Shown: one piece after another, positions 1-8,326 of the stretch
Numbering within the stretch: position 1 is the stretch's first letter
Layout: each line of letters begins with the position of its first letter
Notes under the pieces: model-generated
Told to the model about the DNA's origin: nothing
What the model saw: only the letters and a program-made list of their open reading frames with translations
Databases searched by the model: none
Position numbers and translations under genes: made by a program
Source of the DNA: CAYQJS01 sp964417895
GTDB lineage: Bacteria; Chloroflexota; UBA6077; SHYK01
DNA length: 34,566 bases
Reading direction: 5' to 3'
NCBI GenBank assembly: GCA_964417895.1
Contig: CAYQJS010000057.1
Span: forward strand, 1 to 34,566

Positions 1-27
1 CAATCAGCGCTGCCAAAACCCTGCCGC

Positions 28-456
28 TCATCTCCATTCAGTGCCGCCGCCAACACCAGGTACAAACTCCTCAACCCGCCTCTTCTCTGCAACAATCGCA
101 TCCATCTGGTTCACCAAGCGCTTCAGCATGAAGAAGAGGCACAGGTTGACAGCCACAGCGAGCAGCGCGCCCACTGCGACGAACCATCGGTGATAGTCAT
201 CAGAAAGCCCGGTCTCTCGGAAGAGGACGAGGGGGGCACCGAATGAGACAGCCAGGAACGCGGCTGTGTTCTGCCAATAGGTCCGAGCGAACCAATCGTT
301 CATCCGGTCGAGTAGCTCTAAATAACGAAGAGCAAGGGACGGGTCCGTCGCCAGCGTGGGTACCGTGTTGTCGGGCGGGGTGCTATTCGTCAGGCGGCGC
401 GCCAGAGCCAGCAAGGTGAGTAGCCCGTTCACCACATCTTCCGGGCCAGCCCTCAC
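28..456 (-). CDS. Hypothetical two-helix membrane protein
   Basis: I do not recognise this protein of about 142 residues. It has a soluble N-terminal part, then two hydrophobic stretches: one around the segment AAFLAVSFGAPLVLF and one around VGALLAVAVNLCLFFML. A charged tail that looks cytoplasmic follows. I chose the GTG at 456 because it overlaps the stop of the upstream gene in a GTGA arrangement, typical of translational coupling. The frame stays open upstream to 501, but that would put 49 bases of overlap onto the neighbour. It is the last gene of an apparent two-gene minus-strand unit with the Excalibur-domain protein. The two may act together at the membrane, but nothing in the sequence gives a function. 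Confidence 0.65.
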   Translation of the reverse strand: MRAGPEDVVNGLLTLLALARRLTNSTPPDNTVPTLATDPSLALRYLELLDRMNDWFARTYWQNTAAFLAVSFGAPLVLFRETGLSDDYHRWFVAVGALLAVAVNLCLFFMLKRLVNQMDAIVAEKRRVEEFVPGVGGGTEWR

Positions 457-1313
457 CTTGGCACCCGCACCGTGTCTCGCGGCGCCGGCAACGACTCGCA
501 CGCGATGCCGTCGCGGTCGGCGTCTAGAAGGTTCGGGTCGCTGGGGTCGGCCCGCAGCACGGCCTGCGCGTCGGCCTGTGATGTAAAGTCGGTGCAGTTG
601 AAACGATCGCCCTGTCTAACATAGTCCCTGGGATTAAAGCCCGGACGAGGTCCGGGCGGCAACGGTTGCCGGGTCGCGATTAGTGGAGGCGGTTGCGAGC
701 TGGCGGTTGGTGAAGGCGGTTGAATGGGCGCGCTTGGAGGAGGCGGATCGAGGATCTGGACGTTTGCCCACGCCCGTCCTTCCATGAGCCGTGCCATCTC
801 TAGCGCGTAGTCGAAATTCGGCAGATTCGCGTAGTCGGCCCAAACCGCCCCACCGTTGAATGCCCCGATACGGAAATAGATCAGCACGCCCTCGGATGGC
901 TGCTGGGTCTCAACGTCAAATGCTTTCCGCCCGACAACCGCGCGCTGACCGATACCCTCAAGCGGCTGGAAATCGAATCCTCGCACCGTCCACGCCGCTA
1001 CGGTGTTGGTGAATACGGCGTCCGCCCGAGCGGGGGAGCTAGAGATTCCGGCCATTAGCTGGAGCCCAGTAACGTCGTCTGGCGCCACTTCAGGATTCGA
1101 ACGCTCGTACCAGCGCACGATCGCAGATCCGCCCTCACCACTCACTTCAGTGTCGCGCTCGGGCAGGTGGCTAAAGCCTGGGGGCAGCTCGTTCGTAGCG
1201 GGGAGGTAGGCGGCGGCCTCAGCGAGGGATTGAAAAGCGGACGCTACGGCACCGGAGCCGCCGACCATAAGCACCAGTCCAAGGATGATTGTCAACCCGC
1301 TCCGGAAATTCAC
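453..1313 (-). CDS. Exported protein with C-terminal Excalibur calcium-binding domain
   Basis: About 286 residues. The N-terminus has one hydrophobic segment (LTIILGLVLMVGGSG), a signal peptide or anchor. A globular domain of about 170 residues with no family I can name follows, then a Pro/Ser/Thr-rich linker (PPPPSAPIQPPSP). The last 45 residues read as an Excalibur domain: an FNCTDF start, a helix with QADAQAVL, and the DADRDGIACE loop, whose Asp residues would bind calcium as in EF-hands. The two conserved cysteines are present. Excalibur domains are common on secreted or surface proteins, including nuclease-linked ones; no nuclease domain is visible here. The GTG start at 1313 has a GGAGG site 5-9 bases upstream; an in-frame start at 1355 lacks one. 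The stop overlaps the next gene. Confidence 0.8.
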   Translation of the reverse strand: MNFRSGLTIILGLVLMVGGSGAVASAFQSLAEAAAYLPATNELPPGFSHLPERDTEVSGEGGSAIVRWYERSNPEVAPDDVTGLQLMAGISSSPARADAVFTNTVAAWTVRGFDFQPLEGIGQRAVVGRKAFDVETQQPSEGVLIYFRIGAFNGGAVWADYANLPNFDYALEMARLMEGRAWANVQILDPPPPSAPIQPPSPTASSQPPPLIATRQPLPPGPRPGFNPRDYVRQGDRFNCTDFTSQADAQAVLRADPSDPNLLDADRDGIACESLPAPRDTVRVPR

Positions 1314-1574
1314 TGCACCTCCGCCGGATTCTGCCCTAAAACGGCTTGGGGGCACGAGGACCAGATGGTGGTTGGACCTGCCTAGAGTTGGCAGTTGGCG
1401 AGGGATGGTATTAAGCTCACACGCGCTAGTCGCCTGCTATCGCCTCGACCGAGATTTCCAGTCGGATCGGCCCCAATATCCAGCCGTCGAAGGCCCAATT
1501 CTCTTAACTTTAACTGGAGACATTCAACTTGGGGCCATCCACATCGTCATGCCAAGAGTGTTCGTGGAGACCCT

Positions 1575-1595
1575 GGAGCCGAGTTACCCGGCTCC
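1575..1595 (-). terminator. Hairpin just downstream of the HAD gene
   Basis: Seven-base perfect arms (GGAGCCG/CGGCTCC) flank a seven-base loop, starting three bases after the stop codon of the HAD hydrolase gene. No T-run follows, so this is a weak candidate terminator or an mRNA 3'-end stabiliser, not a clear Rho-independent terminator. Confidence 0.35.
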
Positions 1596-1597
1596 GA

Positions 1598-2365
1598 CTA
1601 AGTTGAGAGAAGCTCGAGCACCTCGCGCACGTACGCGATCTCCGGTCCGGTCCACGGCTCGACGTGCGGGCGGCGAAAGCCCGGTGGGTCGGAGTACGAG
1701 CACCGGATGAGTGTTGCCCGTATCCCGATCGCGGCGGCGGCCGCGAGCTCGCCGCCTTCACCATCCGCCACGTAGAGGCACTGCTCGGGTGCAACGTCCA
1801 GGCGCTGGCAGGCGAGCCGATAGATGCGAGGATCCGGCTTCATCAGGCCTACGACGTTGGAGAAGATCGGCGCGTGGACGTGCGCCGCCAGCGGGGTGCT
1901 CTCCCACAGCAACGGGACGTCTGGGACGCAGTTACTGATCACCGCGACCGGGAGACCGGCTGCGTTGAGCGCGGCGAGCGTCTCCACCGCGTCTGGCCGC
2001 GGTACCAGGCTGCGCCGCAGGTAATCCATTCGCAACTCCGCCGCGGCGGCGACCGCGGAGGGGGCAGTGTTGACGCCAAGGCGCTGGCACAGGTGGTGGA
2101 TGCACGCTTCGAGCGTCGGAAAAGCCCCAGTGGCGCGCTCGCGCCAGGTTGTGTCCCAGATGTTGGTAAACGCGATGGGGTCGACAGCGACCGCGGCCGC
2201 CATCTTGGCTTGAATCCGACGCCACATCGCGGACGGGTGCCCCGGGAACGAGTGGTTGTCGACAAGCGTGCCGAAGAGATCGAAGATGACACCTTTAACG
2301 ACGATGGGCGATCTCCTACGTCTGACGGCTAGCGATCTGTTCTCGCGTAACGCCCGGCGTCTCAC
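1598..2365 (-). CDS. HAD-superfamily hydrolase (subfamily IA)
   Basis: A haloacid-dehalogenase-type phosphatase or dehalogenase. Motif I reads FDLFGTLVD; the second Asp of the usual DxD is replaced by Phe, as in haloacid-dehalogenase-like members. Motif II is VISNC, motif III carries the Lys in LMKPDPRIY, and motif IV is VADGEGGEL, with Asp and Glu as metal-site acids. A helical cap lies between motifs I and II. Substrate cannot be told. The start is unclear: the conserved protein begins near 2302, no ATG, GTG or TTG lies there, and the first GTG upstream (2365) has no good ribosome site and adds an Arg-rich extension. An AGGAG at 2313-2317 is ideally spaced for an ATC codon at 2303-2305. A further GTG at 2413 is possible. 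Confidence 0.85.
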   Translation of the reverse strand: MRRRALRENRSLAVRRRRSPIVVKGVIFDLFGTLVDNHSFPGHPSAMWRRIQAKMAAAVAVDPIAFTNIWDTTWRERATGAFPTLEACIHHLCQRLGVNTAPSAVAAAAELRMDYLRRSLVPRPDAVETLAALNAAGLPVAVISNCVPDVPLLWESTPLAAHVHAPIFSNVVGLMKPDPRIYRLACQRLDVAPEQCLYVADGEGGELAAAAAIGIRATLIRCSYSDPPGFRRPHVEPWTGPEIAYVREVLELLST

Positions 2366-2425
2366 CCGATATGCTCGCCAGGCGCGGGTACACCTTGAGC
2401 AGGTGGATCCCACCGCAAGGTGTCC

Positions 2426-4186
2426 TCAAGTTTTATCTGGCGGGCGCTCAAAATCGACAACCACATCTCTTCCAGTAAACAGATTGGTCCGGTAGATGAG
2501 CCGCGCTGGCCCGGTGTTAGCAGGAATGGCGAACGCGATGCATCCCGCCGCATGATCGCCGGGTCGAACATCCACTGCCTGAAGCGGCGGCTGGCAGCTG
2601 TACGTTGCTGCGTCGTGTGCGTGGGAACGGCCAGTTTGGTCGATCAACGTCGCATTGAATGGATTAACGTGCAGTATGGATGACCCACCGTTCAGAACGG
2701 CCAAGCCGAAAGAAACAAACCTATAGCCTCTAGGTGCCGTTTGGAAGCCGATCCGCGTGTCGTAGCTAAAGTTCCTGGCGACGACCGCTATGCCCGGAAC
2801 CACAGTTCCCCACTCGCCGCGTGGAGGGACGCGCGCGTAGGCGTTAATCGTGGCACGAACCGCGGCTTGTTCCTGTTGTATCGCTGCCGTGGCCTGCGCA
2901 TTTGCTTGTTGAACGACGGCGGTGGCCTGGGGACGCACCTCGTTTTGTAGCTCGGCAGCAGGCCCGTAGTTCGGTTGAATTGCCAGCGCCTGCTGGAGTT
3001 CGACCAGCGCTAGACCAAGCTGCCCGGAACGCCTGTAGTCTGACGCCGCGTCCACATGCGTCTGAGCTCTTGCATCTAATTCGAGTGAAGCTGCTTGGGC
3101 CAGGATCCGCTGTCTGAAGGCTAGCCCCTCGGCGAATGTGGGCTGGACGGCCAGAGCCTGATCAACCTCAATTAAAGCTAGGCCGGGCTGGTTCGCCGCC
3201 AAGTACTGCGACGCGGCGTCGACGTGTGCCTGAGCCTGACTGGTCCGTGCTTCTCGGGCTGCTAACGCGGCCGATCCGAGTGTCGCTGTAGGAACGGGAG
3301 GTTTGATCGGAGTGCTACCTGCGGTGACGTCGATCTCTTTCGGCGTCCGACCCGCCGTGTACACCAGCTTGCCGAATGTCTCGCCTGCACTCACCTGGAA
3401 GACGAGGTTGCCTGTAGTCTCTTGATTGAGGGGAACGGTCCCTTGCAGGGCCTCATCCGGCATGCGGAGTGCGGTAGAGGGTAACGGGCGGGCGCGCCGA
3501 ACACCCTCCAGAAAGAAGTCCTCGGTTGGGTCGATCGTGTGAGCGCCCCCCTGGGTGCTTCGATACTGAATGGTGATGACTATGAACTCGTCGTTCTCAT
3601 CGAGCTCCAGGTCGTCGTTTACGGCATCGTTCTTGTTCGTTCGGAGGAAACCGAGCAACCTCATCTTGATGGCGTTAAATGTCCCAAAACCTACCTCGTA
3701 TTCCTGGTTCGGTGGTGTCCATGCGCGCGCAATCGGCGTGGGCGTTGCCGTGGCCATGGGCGTAGCCGTCGGGGCTGGTGGAACGGTCGCTCCGAATCCC
3801 ATCTGATCGGCGTTTGCGCCACGGTCCTCAGCGAATTGACTGGATGGCGGGGGTGAAGGGATCGCGCTTCGTCCAGCTACGCTAGATGGTGAGACGCTAA
3901 GCACGACCGTGAAGCTGATCACACCGAAGATTCCGAGTCCTATCCACGCTGCTGATGCAGCGGGAAGGCTTGGCGAACGAAAAACTGGTGTGCGGGTACG
4001 CATTGATTCGGCGTCCGTGACCAGTGCGATAACAAGTCCGCTGAACATCAACAGCCAGACGGTAACCGGCCAGTAGCCGACTGCGATGAATAGCACCGCC
4101 CAAAACGCCAGGAACAGGTAGGCTCCAGAGGCAACCAGCGTCTTCCACCAAGTGTGTGATCGAAAGCCGGGAATTCGGTGCAACAT
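2426..4186 (-). CDS. Membrane protein with TPR-like repeats and two DUF4352-like domains
   Basis: About 586 residues. The N-terminus holds three likely membrane helices (around ASGAYLFLAFWAVLFIAV, WLLMFSGLVIALV and WIGLGIFGVISFTVVLSV). A low-complexity Pro/Thr/Ala linker (PTATPMATATPTP) follows, then a beta-rich domain resembling DUF4352 (EFIVITIQYRST), then two clear 40-residue TPR-like repeats sharing HVDAAS..., GLAL.E..QALA.QP, then an Ala/Gln coiled coil (AQATAAIQQEQAA). A second beta-rich domain closes the protein. The layout suggests an anchored extracytoplasmic scaffold; the ligand is unknown. I chose ATG 4186, which has AGGTGG six bases upstream; a GTG at 4195 lies inside that site. 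It is upstream of the HAD gene on the same strand, but the gap and uncertain HAD start leave operon membership open. Confidence 0.75.
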   Translation of the reverse strand: MLHRIPGFRSHTWWKTLVASGAYLFLAFWAVLFIAVGYWPVTVWLLMFSGLVIALVTDAESMRTRTPVFRSPSLPAASAAWIGLGIFGVISFTVVLSVSPSSVAGRSAIPSPPPSSQFAEDRGANADQMGFGATVPPAPTATPMATATPTPIARAWTPPNQEYEVGFGTFNAIKMRLLGFLRTNKNDAVNDDLELDENDEFIVITIQYRSTQGGAHTIDPTEDFFLEGVRRARPLPSTALRMPDEALQGTVPLNQETTGNLVFQVSAGETFGKLVYTAGRTPKEIDVTAGSTPIKPPVPTATLGSAALAAREARTSQAQAHVDAASQYLAANQPGLALIEVDQALAVQPTFAEGLAFRQRILAQAASLELDARAQTHVDAASDYRRSGQLGLALVELQQALAIQPNYGPAAELQNEVRPQATAVVQQANAQATAAIQQEQAAVRATINAYARVPPRGEWGTVVPGIAVVARNFSYDTRIGFQTAPRGYRFVSFGLAVLNGGSSILHVNPFNATLIDQTGRSHAHDAATYSCQPPLQAVDVRPGDHAAGCIAFAIPANTGPARLIYRTNLFTGRDVVVDFERPPDKT

Positions 4187-4507
4187 CGCTGCCACCTATT
4201 CTGAGCGAGTGCCGAGCGCTGGCGAGACTTGGCCAAGGGCACATTCCTGCATCATCCGGTCGACGGCGGGAGGCGCGCCTATGCCCATCAGCGTGCTCAG
4301 GTTGATCAACGCTTGCGATTGGCGCCAGTAGAATAAGTCGAAGCAGTGCATCGTGCTTGAGGAGGCGGTGCTATTACCGACGGGCAAGCTTCATCCGCAA
4401 TCGCCGGCTTGGGCAACAAGGTCGCGGGGCTCTTCGGTCGCGCGTCCAATGGCCGCAGCGGATGAAGTTGAACGCCGTGTCCGTATTCTCATAAGTTATC
4501 GCCCATC
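4187..4507. other. Intergenic stretch without a supported gene
   Basis: About 320 bases between the ligJ stop and the start of the membrane protein gene. A 63-codon minus-strand open frame (4196-4387) and short plus-strand frames exist, but they show no ribosome site, no recognisable domain and no overlap logic with neighbours. I see no tRNA fold or repeat. It probably holds the promoter of the membrane protein gene and the 3' end of the ligJ transcript. Confidence 0.5.
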
Positions 4508-5512
4508 TCAGCCGAGACGCTTCGCTAGCCGCGGGTACACCTTGCGGGCGTTGCCCTCGAAGATCGTCGACCTGTCCTCATCGCTCAAGCCCTTGACCCC
4601 ATCGATGTAGGGCTTGGTGTCGTCGAAGTGCCGGCCGGTCAGCGGGTCGACGCCCTTGACCGCGCCGATCATCTCCGTTGCGAAGATGACATTCGCCGGG
4701 CCGATAACGTCGACGAGCAGGTCGATCCCGCGCTGGTGGTAGACGCAGGTGTCGAAGTAAACGTTGTTCAGGAGGTGCTCGCCCAGCGGCGGCCGCCCCA
4801 TATCCTGGGCGAGGCCGCGGTAGCGACCCCAGTGGTAGGGAACGGCGCCCCCACCGTGAGGGATGACGCACCTGAGCGTCGGAAAGTCCCGGAAGAGGTC
4901 AGAAGTCAGGAACTGCATGAAGGCGGTCGTGTCGCCGTTGATGTAGTGAGCCCCGCTGCCGTGGAAGTTCGGATTGCAGGACGTGCTGGTATGGACCATC
5001 GCCGGCACCTCCAGCTCGACCATCTTCTCGAAGAGCGGATACCACCAGCGGTCGGTCAACGGTGGGTCGGTCCAGTAGCCGTCTGAAGGATCGGGGTTGA
5101 GGTTGCAGCCCACGAACCCCAGCTGGTTTACACACCGCTCCAGCTCATCGATGCAGTTGGCCGGCGACACACCGGGCGACTGCGGGAGCTGGCAGACGCC
5201 GACGAAATTCTCGGGAAATAGGGTACAGACCCGGTGGATCAGGTCGTTGACGGCCTGGGTCCACTGCAGGCTGGTCTCCGCGTTGCCGACGTGATGTGCC
5301 ATTCCGCCAGCAGTCGGCGAGAAGAGCGCGACGTCCACCCCCCGCGCCTGCTGGCCGTTCAACTGGCCGTTTTCAATCGTCTCGCGGATCTCATCGTCGC
5401 TGATCCGCAGCGGCTCCGAAAAGCGAGAACCTACGCTGGCGATCTGCCGTTCGCGCCACTGGCGCAGCGCGGACGGAGCCGTTGTGTAGTGTCCGTGCAC
5501 GTCGATGATCAT
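4508..5512 (-). CDS. ligJ: 4-oxalomesaconate hydratase (LigJ-type amidohydrolase)
   Basis: 334 residues, the family length. It reads through as the LigJ hydratase of the protocatechuate 4,5-cleavage and gallate pathways, which hydrates 4-oxalomesaconate to 4-carboxy-4-hydroxy-2-oxoadipate in the cytoplasm. Segments I recognise from the characterised enzyme include DVHGHYTTAP, LPQSPGV, CNLNPDPS, HTSTSCN, IPHGGGAVPYHWGR, YFDTCVYHQ and EMIGAV. The expected zinc ligands sit at His6, His8, His174 and Glu280, offset by four from the published LigJ positions as I recall them. The ATG at 5512 has a GGGAGG site that overlaps the stop of the small gene upstream. It is the third gene after the binding lipoprotein and the 42-residue protein, implying that an aromatic-derived acid is handled by this unit. 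LigA/B-type ring-cleavage genes are not in the window. Confidence 0.9.
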   Translation of the reverse strand: MIIDVHGHYTTAPSALRQWRERQIASVGSRFSEPLRISDDEIRETIENGQLNGQQARGVDVALFSPTAGGMAHHVGNAETSLQWTQAVNDLIHRVCTLFPENFVGVCQLPQSPGVSPANCIDELERCVNQLGFVGCNLNPDPSDGYWTDPPLTDRWWYPLFEKMVELEVPAMVHTSTSCNPNFHGSGAHYINGDTTAFMQFLTSDLFRDFPTLRCVIPHGGGAVPYHWGRYRGLAQDMGRPPLGEHLLNNVYFDTCVYHQRGIDLLVDVIGPANVIFATEMIGAVKGVDPLTGRHFDDTKPYIDGVKGLSDEDRSTIFEGNARKVYPRLAKRLG

Positions 5513-5525
5513 GGTGCTGACCTCC

Positions 5526-5654
5526 CTAAAGCTTGTCCCAGATGTGCGAGTTACGGTAGTAGCTGCCGTAGCGGCCGCCGGCCTCCCAGGCCCCTTCGAA
5601 GTCGTCCGCCATCGCGGTCACCCCTTTGACGACTGCCGGCTCTAACGCTTCCAT
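5526..5654 (-). CDS. Small unknown protein (42 residues) in the ligJ operon
   Basis: An ATG at 5654 opens a 43-codon frame ending in TAG at 5526. Ribosome site, start and neighbours make it convincing: TAGGAGG spans the stop of the binding-protein gene and lies 5-6 bases before this ATG, and its own stop (TAGGGAGG) carries the ribosome site of ligJ. The product starts MEALEPAVVKG and ends YGSYYRNSHIWDKL. It is acidic in the middle (ADDFEGAWEAG), aromatic-rich at the end, and has no signal peptide, membrane helix or cysteine. I do not recognise the family. It could be a small partner of LigJ or of the binding protein, or a coupling peptide. Short length and lack of known homologues are the main doubts. 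Confidence 0.6.
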   Translation of the reverse strand: MEALEPAVVKGVTAMADDFEGAWEAGGRYGSYYRNSHIWDKL

Positions 5655-5663
5655 AGCTGCCTC

Positions 5664-7418
5664 CTATCTGACCCACTCCCAGTCGTAGACGTCCCAGGCC
5701 ATCGTGCCCTCGGGTACAGCGGCCTTTGGGCCTTTGAGGCTGGAGACGAACGCGGTGGTCGTCGGATTGAAGTAGAGCGAGATTACCGGCGCGTCGTCGG
5801 TGAAGATCCTGGCCATCTGGACCAGTAGTGGCGCACGCTCATCGCGCGCCAACGTCGTGTTGAACCGCTCGGCGAAGCGACTGAACTCCGGATTCGTCCA
5901 GCCGCCGCGATTGGTGCCCGCCCAGCGATTCTGGGTCGACGGGACCGACGCGTATTCGGCCAGCGTTAGGTCTCCGGGCGTCCCCGCCCCGGCGCTGGAA
6001 TTCGACAGGCTGGGATGGGTGGCTCGCATCTGCGTGTCGCCGGAGAGATTCGCCGCCCAGACCCGCTCAGCGACGTCGAAGCCCGCCTGCCGCCAGGTTG
6101 CCCCCATGATGTGCATCTCGTTCTCGTTCTGGGGAGACTGAAAGGCGGTCACCTCGAAGGCGAACCGGCCCGCCGTGGGGTGCGTCCAGACGCCATCGGC
6201 GCCGCGGGCATAGCCGGCTTCAGCCATGAGCTGCTCTGTGCGGCGAACGTCGTAAGGGTATTTCACCGCGGCACGGTCCACCTCCGCGAAGTAGGACGAC
6301 GTTGCGGCAATGGGCGTCTCAGTGAGGATCCCTTCGCCTTCGAAGAGCGTGTCGTTGAGGGCCTGCTTGTCGACCGAATACGCGAAGGCCTTGCGGACGC
6401 GGACGTCGAGAAGGGTGGCCGGGCGGGCGAGATCGGGGCGCTGCTGGAAGTACGTGTGGCGCCAGAGGGCGGGGTAGACCAGGACGATGCCGCCGTTTCG
6501 TGGCTCCCATTCACGGCGCAGCACCAGCGCCTGCTGGAATCGGATCGAGTCGTCTACGGTGATGTGGGCCTCGCCGGCGAGCATGTTCGCGAGCGTCGTA
6601 TTGAAATCGGGGACGAACATCATCCGGATACGGTCGATCTTGGGGCGACCGAGGACGTGCTGGTCGAACGCGGCGCCCTCGAAATAGGTGCCGGGCTCCC
6701 ACCGGTCCATCCGGTAGGGTCCCAGACCGACATACTCCGTGTTCCAGAAGGGCAGCGTGATGAACGCGTCGATGTTGCCCTGCTGGAGCTGCGCATCGAG
6801 CAGGTGTCGAGGGAGGGGTGGGAAGCCGAGGGCATTCGTGAGACCGGCGGTCCCAGCCTCCAGGTTGCCGGCATCCGGGAAAGCCTGCCGCCAGCGAATG
6901 GCCACGGTGCGGGCGTCGGGGGCGAGCACCTCCTCCATCATCCTGATGGGCGGCGACCCGGCCTGGCCGACTTCAGGGTTGGTGTAAACCTGAAAGGAAA
7001 AAACGAAGTCTTCCGCTGACAGCGGGACCCCATCGTGCCAGACCAGGTTCGAGCGTAGCCGGTACGTTGTCTCCATGCGTCCGTCCGCGAATACCCTCCA
7101 GGTTTCGGTGTTGAGCTGGGGGAGCGACTCTGCGAGGTAGGGGTGAGAAACCCCTGTGTGGTCCCGCAGCGACAGCCCGGCATTGAACAGCCGCGACACG
7201 GTAGTGCTCGTCAGGCCGAATGTACGCAGCGGTCGTGAGGCCACGCTCGGGGCCTCCGACCGGCCCGCCATCACGAGCGTGCGGGTAATACGCGGAGCTG
7301 CAGGTTGGCCGCCATCGACGGTCACCGAGGCGGATGGGGCTGGCGCACAGGCCCCCAGCATGACCAGCGCCACGACAGGGATGATGAGTCGAGACCGACC
7401 AGTCGGAGCGGAAATCAT
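5664..7418 (-). CDS. Family-5 ABC substrate-binding lipoprotein
   Basis: 584 residues, DppA/OppA-like solute-binding protein (SBP_bac_5). The signal peptide ends in the lipobox MLGAC, with Cys24 as the lipid anchor, so it would sit on the outer face of the cytoplasmic membrane. Family hallmarks include the TYRLRSNLVWHDGVPLSAEDF segment (seen in pieces), VGLGPYRMDRWEPG, RVRKAFAYSVDKQAL, and the C-terminal VISLYFNPTTTAF. The ATG at 7418 has GAGGGGC seven bases upstream. It heads a tight unit with the 42-residue gene and ligJ, so its ligand may be an aromatic or dicarboxylic acid and not a peptide. No permease or ATPase gene lies in the window, so transport would need a shared permease elsewhere. 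Paralogues lie at 15516-17204 and 18359-20128. Confidence 0.9.
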   Translation of the reverse strand: MISAPTGRSRLIIPVVALVMLGACAPAPSASVTVDGGQPAAPRITRTLVMAGRSEAPSVASRPLRTFGLTSTTVSRLFNAGLSLRDHTGVSHPYLAESLPQLNTETWRVFADGRMETTYRLRSNLVWHDGVPLSAEDFVFSFQVYTNPEVGQAGSPPIRMMEEVLAPDARTVAIRWRQAFPDAGNLEAGTAGLTNALGFPPLPRHLLDAQLQQGNIDAFITLPFWNTEYVGLGPYRMDRWEPGTYFEGAAFDQHVLGRPKIDRIRMMFVPDFNTTLANMLAGEAHITVDDSIRFQQALVLRREWEPRNGGIVLVYPALWRHTYFQQRPDLARPATLLDVRVRKAFAYSVDKQALNDTLFEGEGILTETPIAATSSYFAEVDRAAVKYPYDVRRTEQLMAEAGYARGADGVWTHPTAGRFAFEVTAFQSPQNENEMHIMGATWRQAGFDVAERVWAANLSGDTQMRATHPSLSNSSAGAGTPGDLTLAEYASVPSTQNRWAGTNRGGWTNPEFSRFAERFNTTLARDERAPLLVQMARIFTDDAPVISLYFNPTTTAFVSSLKGPKAAVPEGTMAWDVYDWEWVR

Positions 7419-7523
7419 TTCAAGTGCCCCTCAAAAGTGACCACCATCTGCGGGTCTCGACCGCCAGGTCGCCCAGGTTCGACAGCAAGTACCTCCTAAC
7501 ACATGGCTGCGGGGGCACCTCTG

Positions 7524-7650
7524 ACCCCACCCTCTCCCCAACCCTCCCCCGTCGAGGGGGAGGGGGAAGAGAAATGGTTCCCTCCCCCCTTGCTTGAGGG
7601 GGAGGGTTAGGGAGGGGGTAACGTCTATGTTCATGCGAAGTGGCCCACTA
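7524..7650. repeat. C/G-run palindromic repeat, copy 1
   Basis: Two successive hairpins built on CCCTCCCCC...GGGGGAGGG, the first with loop GTCGA, then a tail TAACG..T..TTCAT.CGA.GTG.CCCACTA. The tail matches copy 33131-33282 at 27 of 34 positions, and all seven differences are transitions. The tail's final CTA is the complement of the TAG stop of the NIPSNAP gene. Either hairpin could also end transcription. Confidence 0.75.
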
Positions 7651-8271
7651 ATGCAGTGGCGAATAGGCCGCCGGCACCAGGTGCCGCACGAGCTGTGTCA
7701 TCGGATGGACGCCCGTGTTCGGGGGCCAGATGCCGCTTCGGCGGTACTCGGCGCGGAGCTCGTCGCGGTGCGCCCAGTCCTTGTAGGGATACAGGTGGTA
7801 CAGGCGGTTCAGGTTGCCGACGTCGCTGGTCCAGATGCCTGCCACCGGGTAGAGAGCATTTCGCGCCTCGAACGCCTCGGCAAACGCATCGGCAACCCGA
7901 GGCAGCTCACCCGCCGGGTAGGTGTACATGCGGAGCTCGTAGAGGCTGCCCCACTCCTGGGGCCCTTTCCAGTTTGTCATCGTGCTGATGGGGATCAGGA
8001 TGTCGTTCTCCTGGGTTAGCGCCAGCTCACTGGCGTTCGGGGGCCATTTGCCGCTGGCATCCGCGGCCGCCGCCGCGCGGATGTCCGCGCGCTGCTGCAG
8101 GCTGTCGTACGCCCAGATGTGGACCAGCTGATTCAGGGGCCCGATCTCGGTGTGCCAGAACCCGTACAGAGAGGAGTACTTCTCGCGCACCGGATACGCC
8201 TCTGCGAACCGCTTCTCGTACTCGCGCACCTGGCCCGGCCTGAGGTTGTAGGTCCTGATCTCGTAGATCAC
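7648..8271 (-). CDS. Tandem NIPSNAP-domain protein
   Basis: 207 residues made of two NIPSNAP-type ferredoxin-fold halves, each starting with the typical strand and gap pattern: YEIRTYNLRPGQVREYEKRF and YELRMYTYPAGELPRVADAF. Each ends with the H.W.Y or LYHLYPYKDWAHRDE segment. NIPSNAP proteins are dimeric alpha/beta barrels of poorly defined role, often found next to bacterial catabolic enzymes; here the neighbours are a binding-protein/ligJ unit and an alpha/beta hydrolase. The GTG at 8271 follows GGGAGGAG at good spacing; an in-frame start at 8289 is less likely. It diverges from the hydrolase gene across about 55 bases, which must hold both promoters. Its TAG stop coincides with the end of a dispersed repeat. 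Confidence 0.88.
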   Translation of the reverse strand: MIYEIRTYNLRPGQVREYEKRFAEAYPVREKYSSLYGFWHTEIGPLNQLVHIWAYDSLQQRADIRAAAAADASGKWPPNASELALTQENDILIPISTMTNWKGPQEWGSLYELRMYTYPAGELPRVADAFAEAFEARNALYPVAGIWTSDVGNLNRLYHLYPYKDWAHRDELRAEYRRSGIWPPNTGVHPMTQLVRHLVPAAYSPLH

Positions 8272-8326
8272 GGCTTCTCCTCCCGTCAATTCGAATCGCT
8301 GCGGGAAAGAGTACCATCATGCCGCG

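Noticed and set aside
4196..4387. 63-codon minus-strand frame
   Set aside because: No ribosome site, no family resemblance, and it stops directly before the start region of another gene without coupling features.
5999..6012. TTCGACAGGCTGGG inside the first binding-protein gene, similar to the dispersed repeat core
   Set aside because: It lies inside conserved coding sequence and lacks the flanking palindrome, so the match is best taken as chance.
6015..7019. Long plus-strand open frame (334 codons) inside the binding-protein gene
   Set aside because: It lies antisense to a protein with clear lipobox and family motifs; GC-rich codon use creates such mirror frames. No ribosome site or domain.
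7524..7650. Possible CRISPR array or tandem repeat
   Set aside because: The C/G-run units are inverted pairs scattered through the window, not regularly spaced direct repeats with unique spacers, and no cas gene is present.
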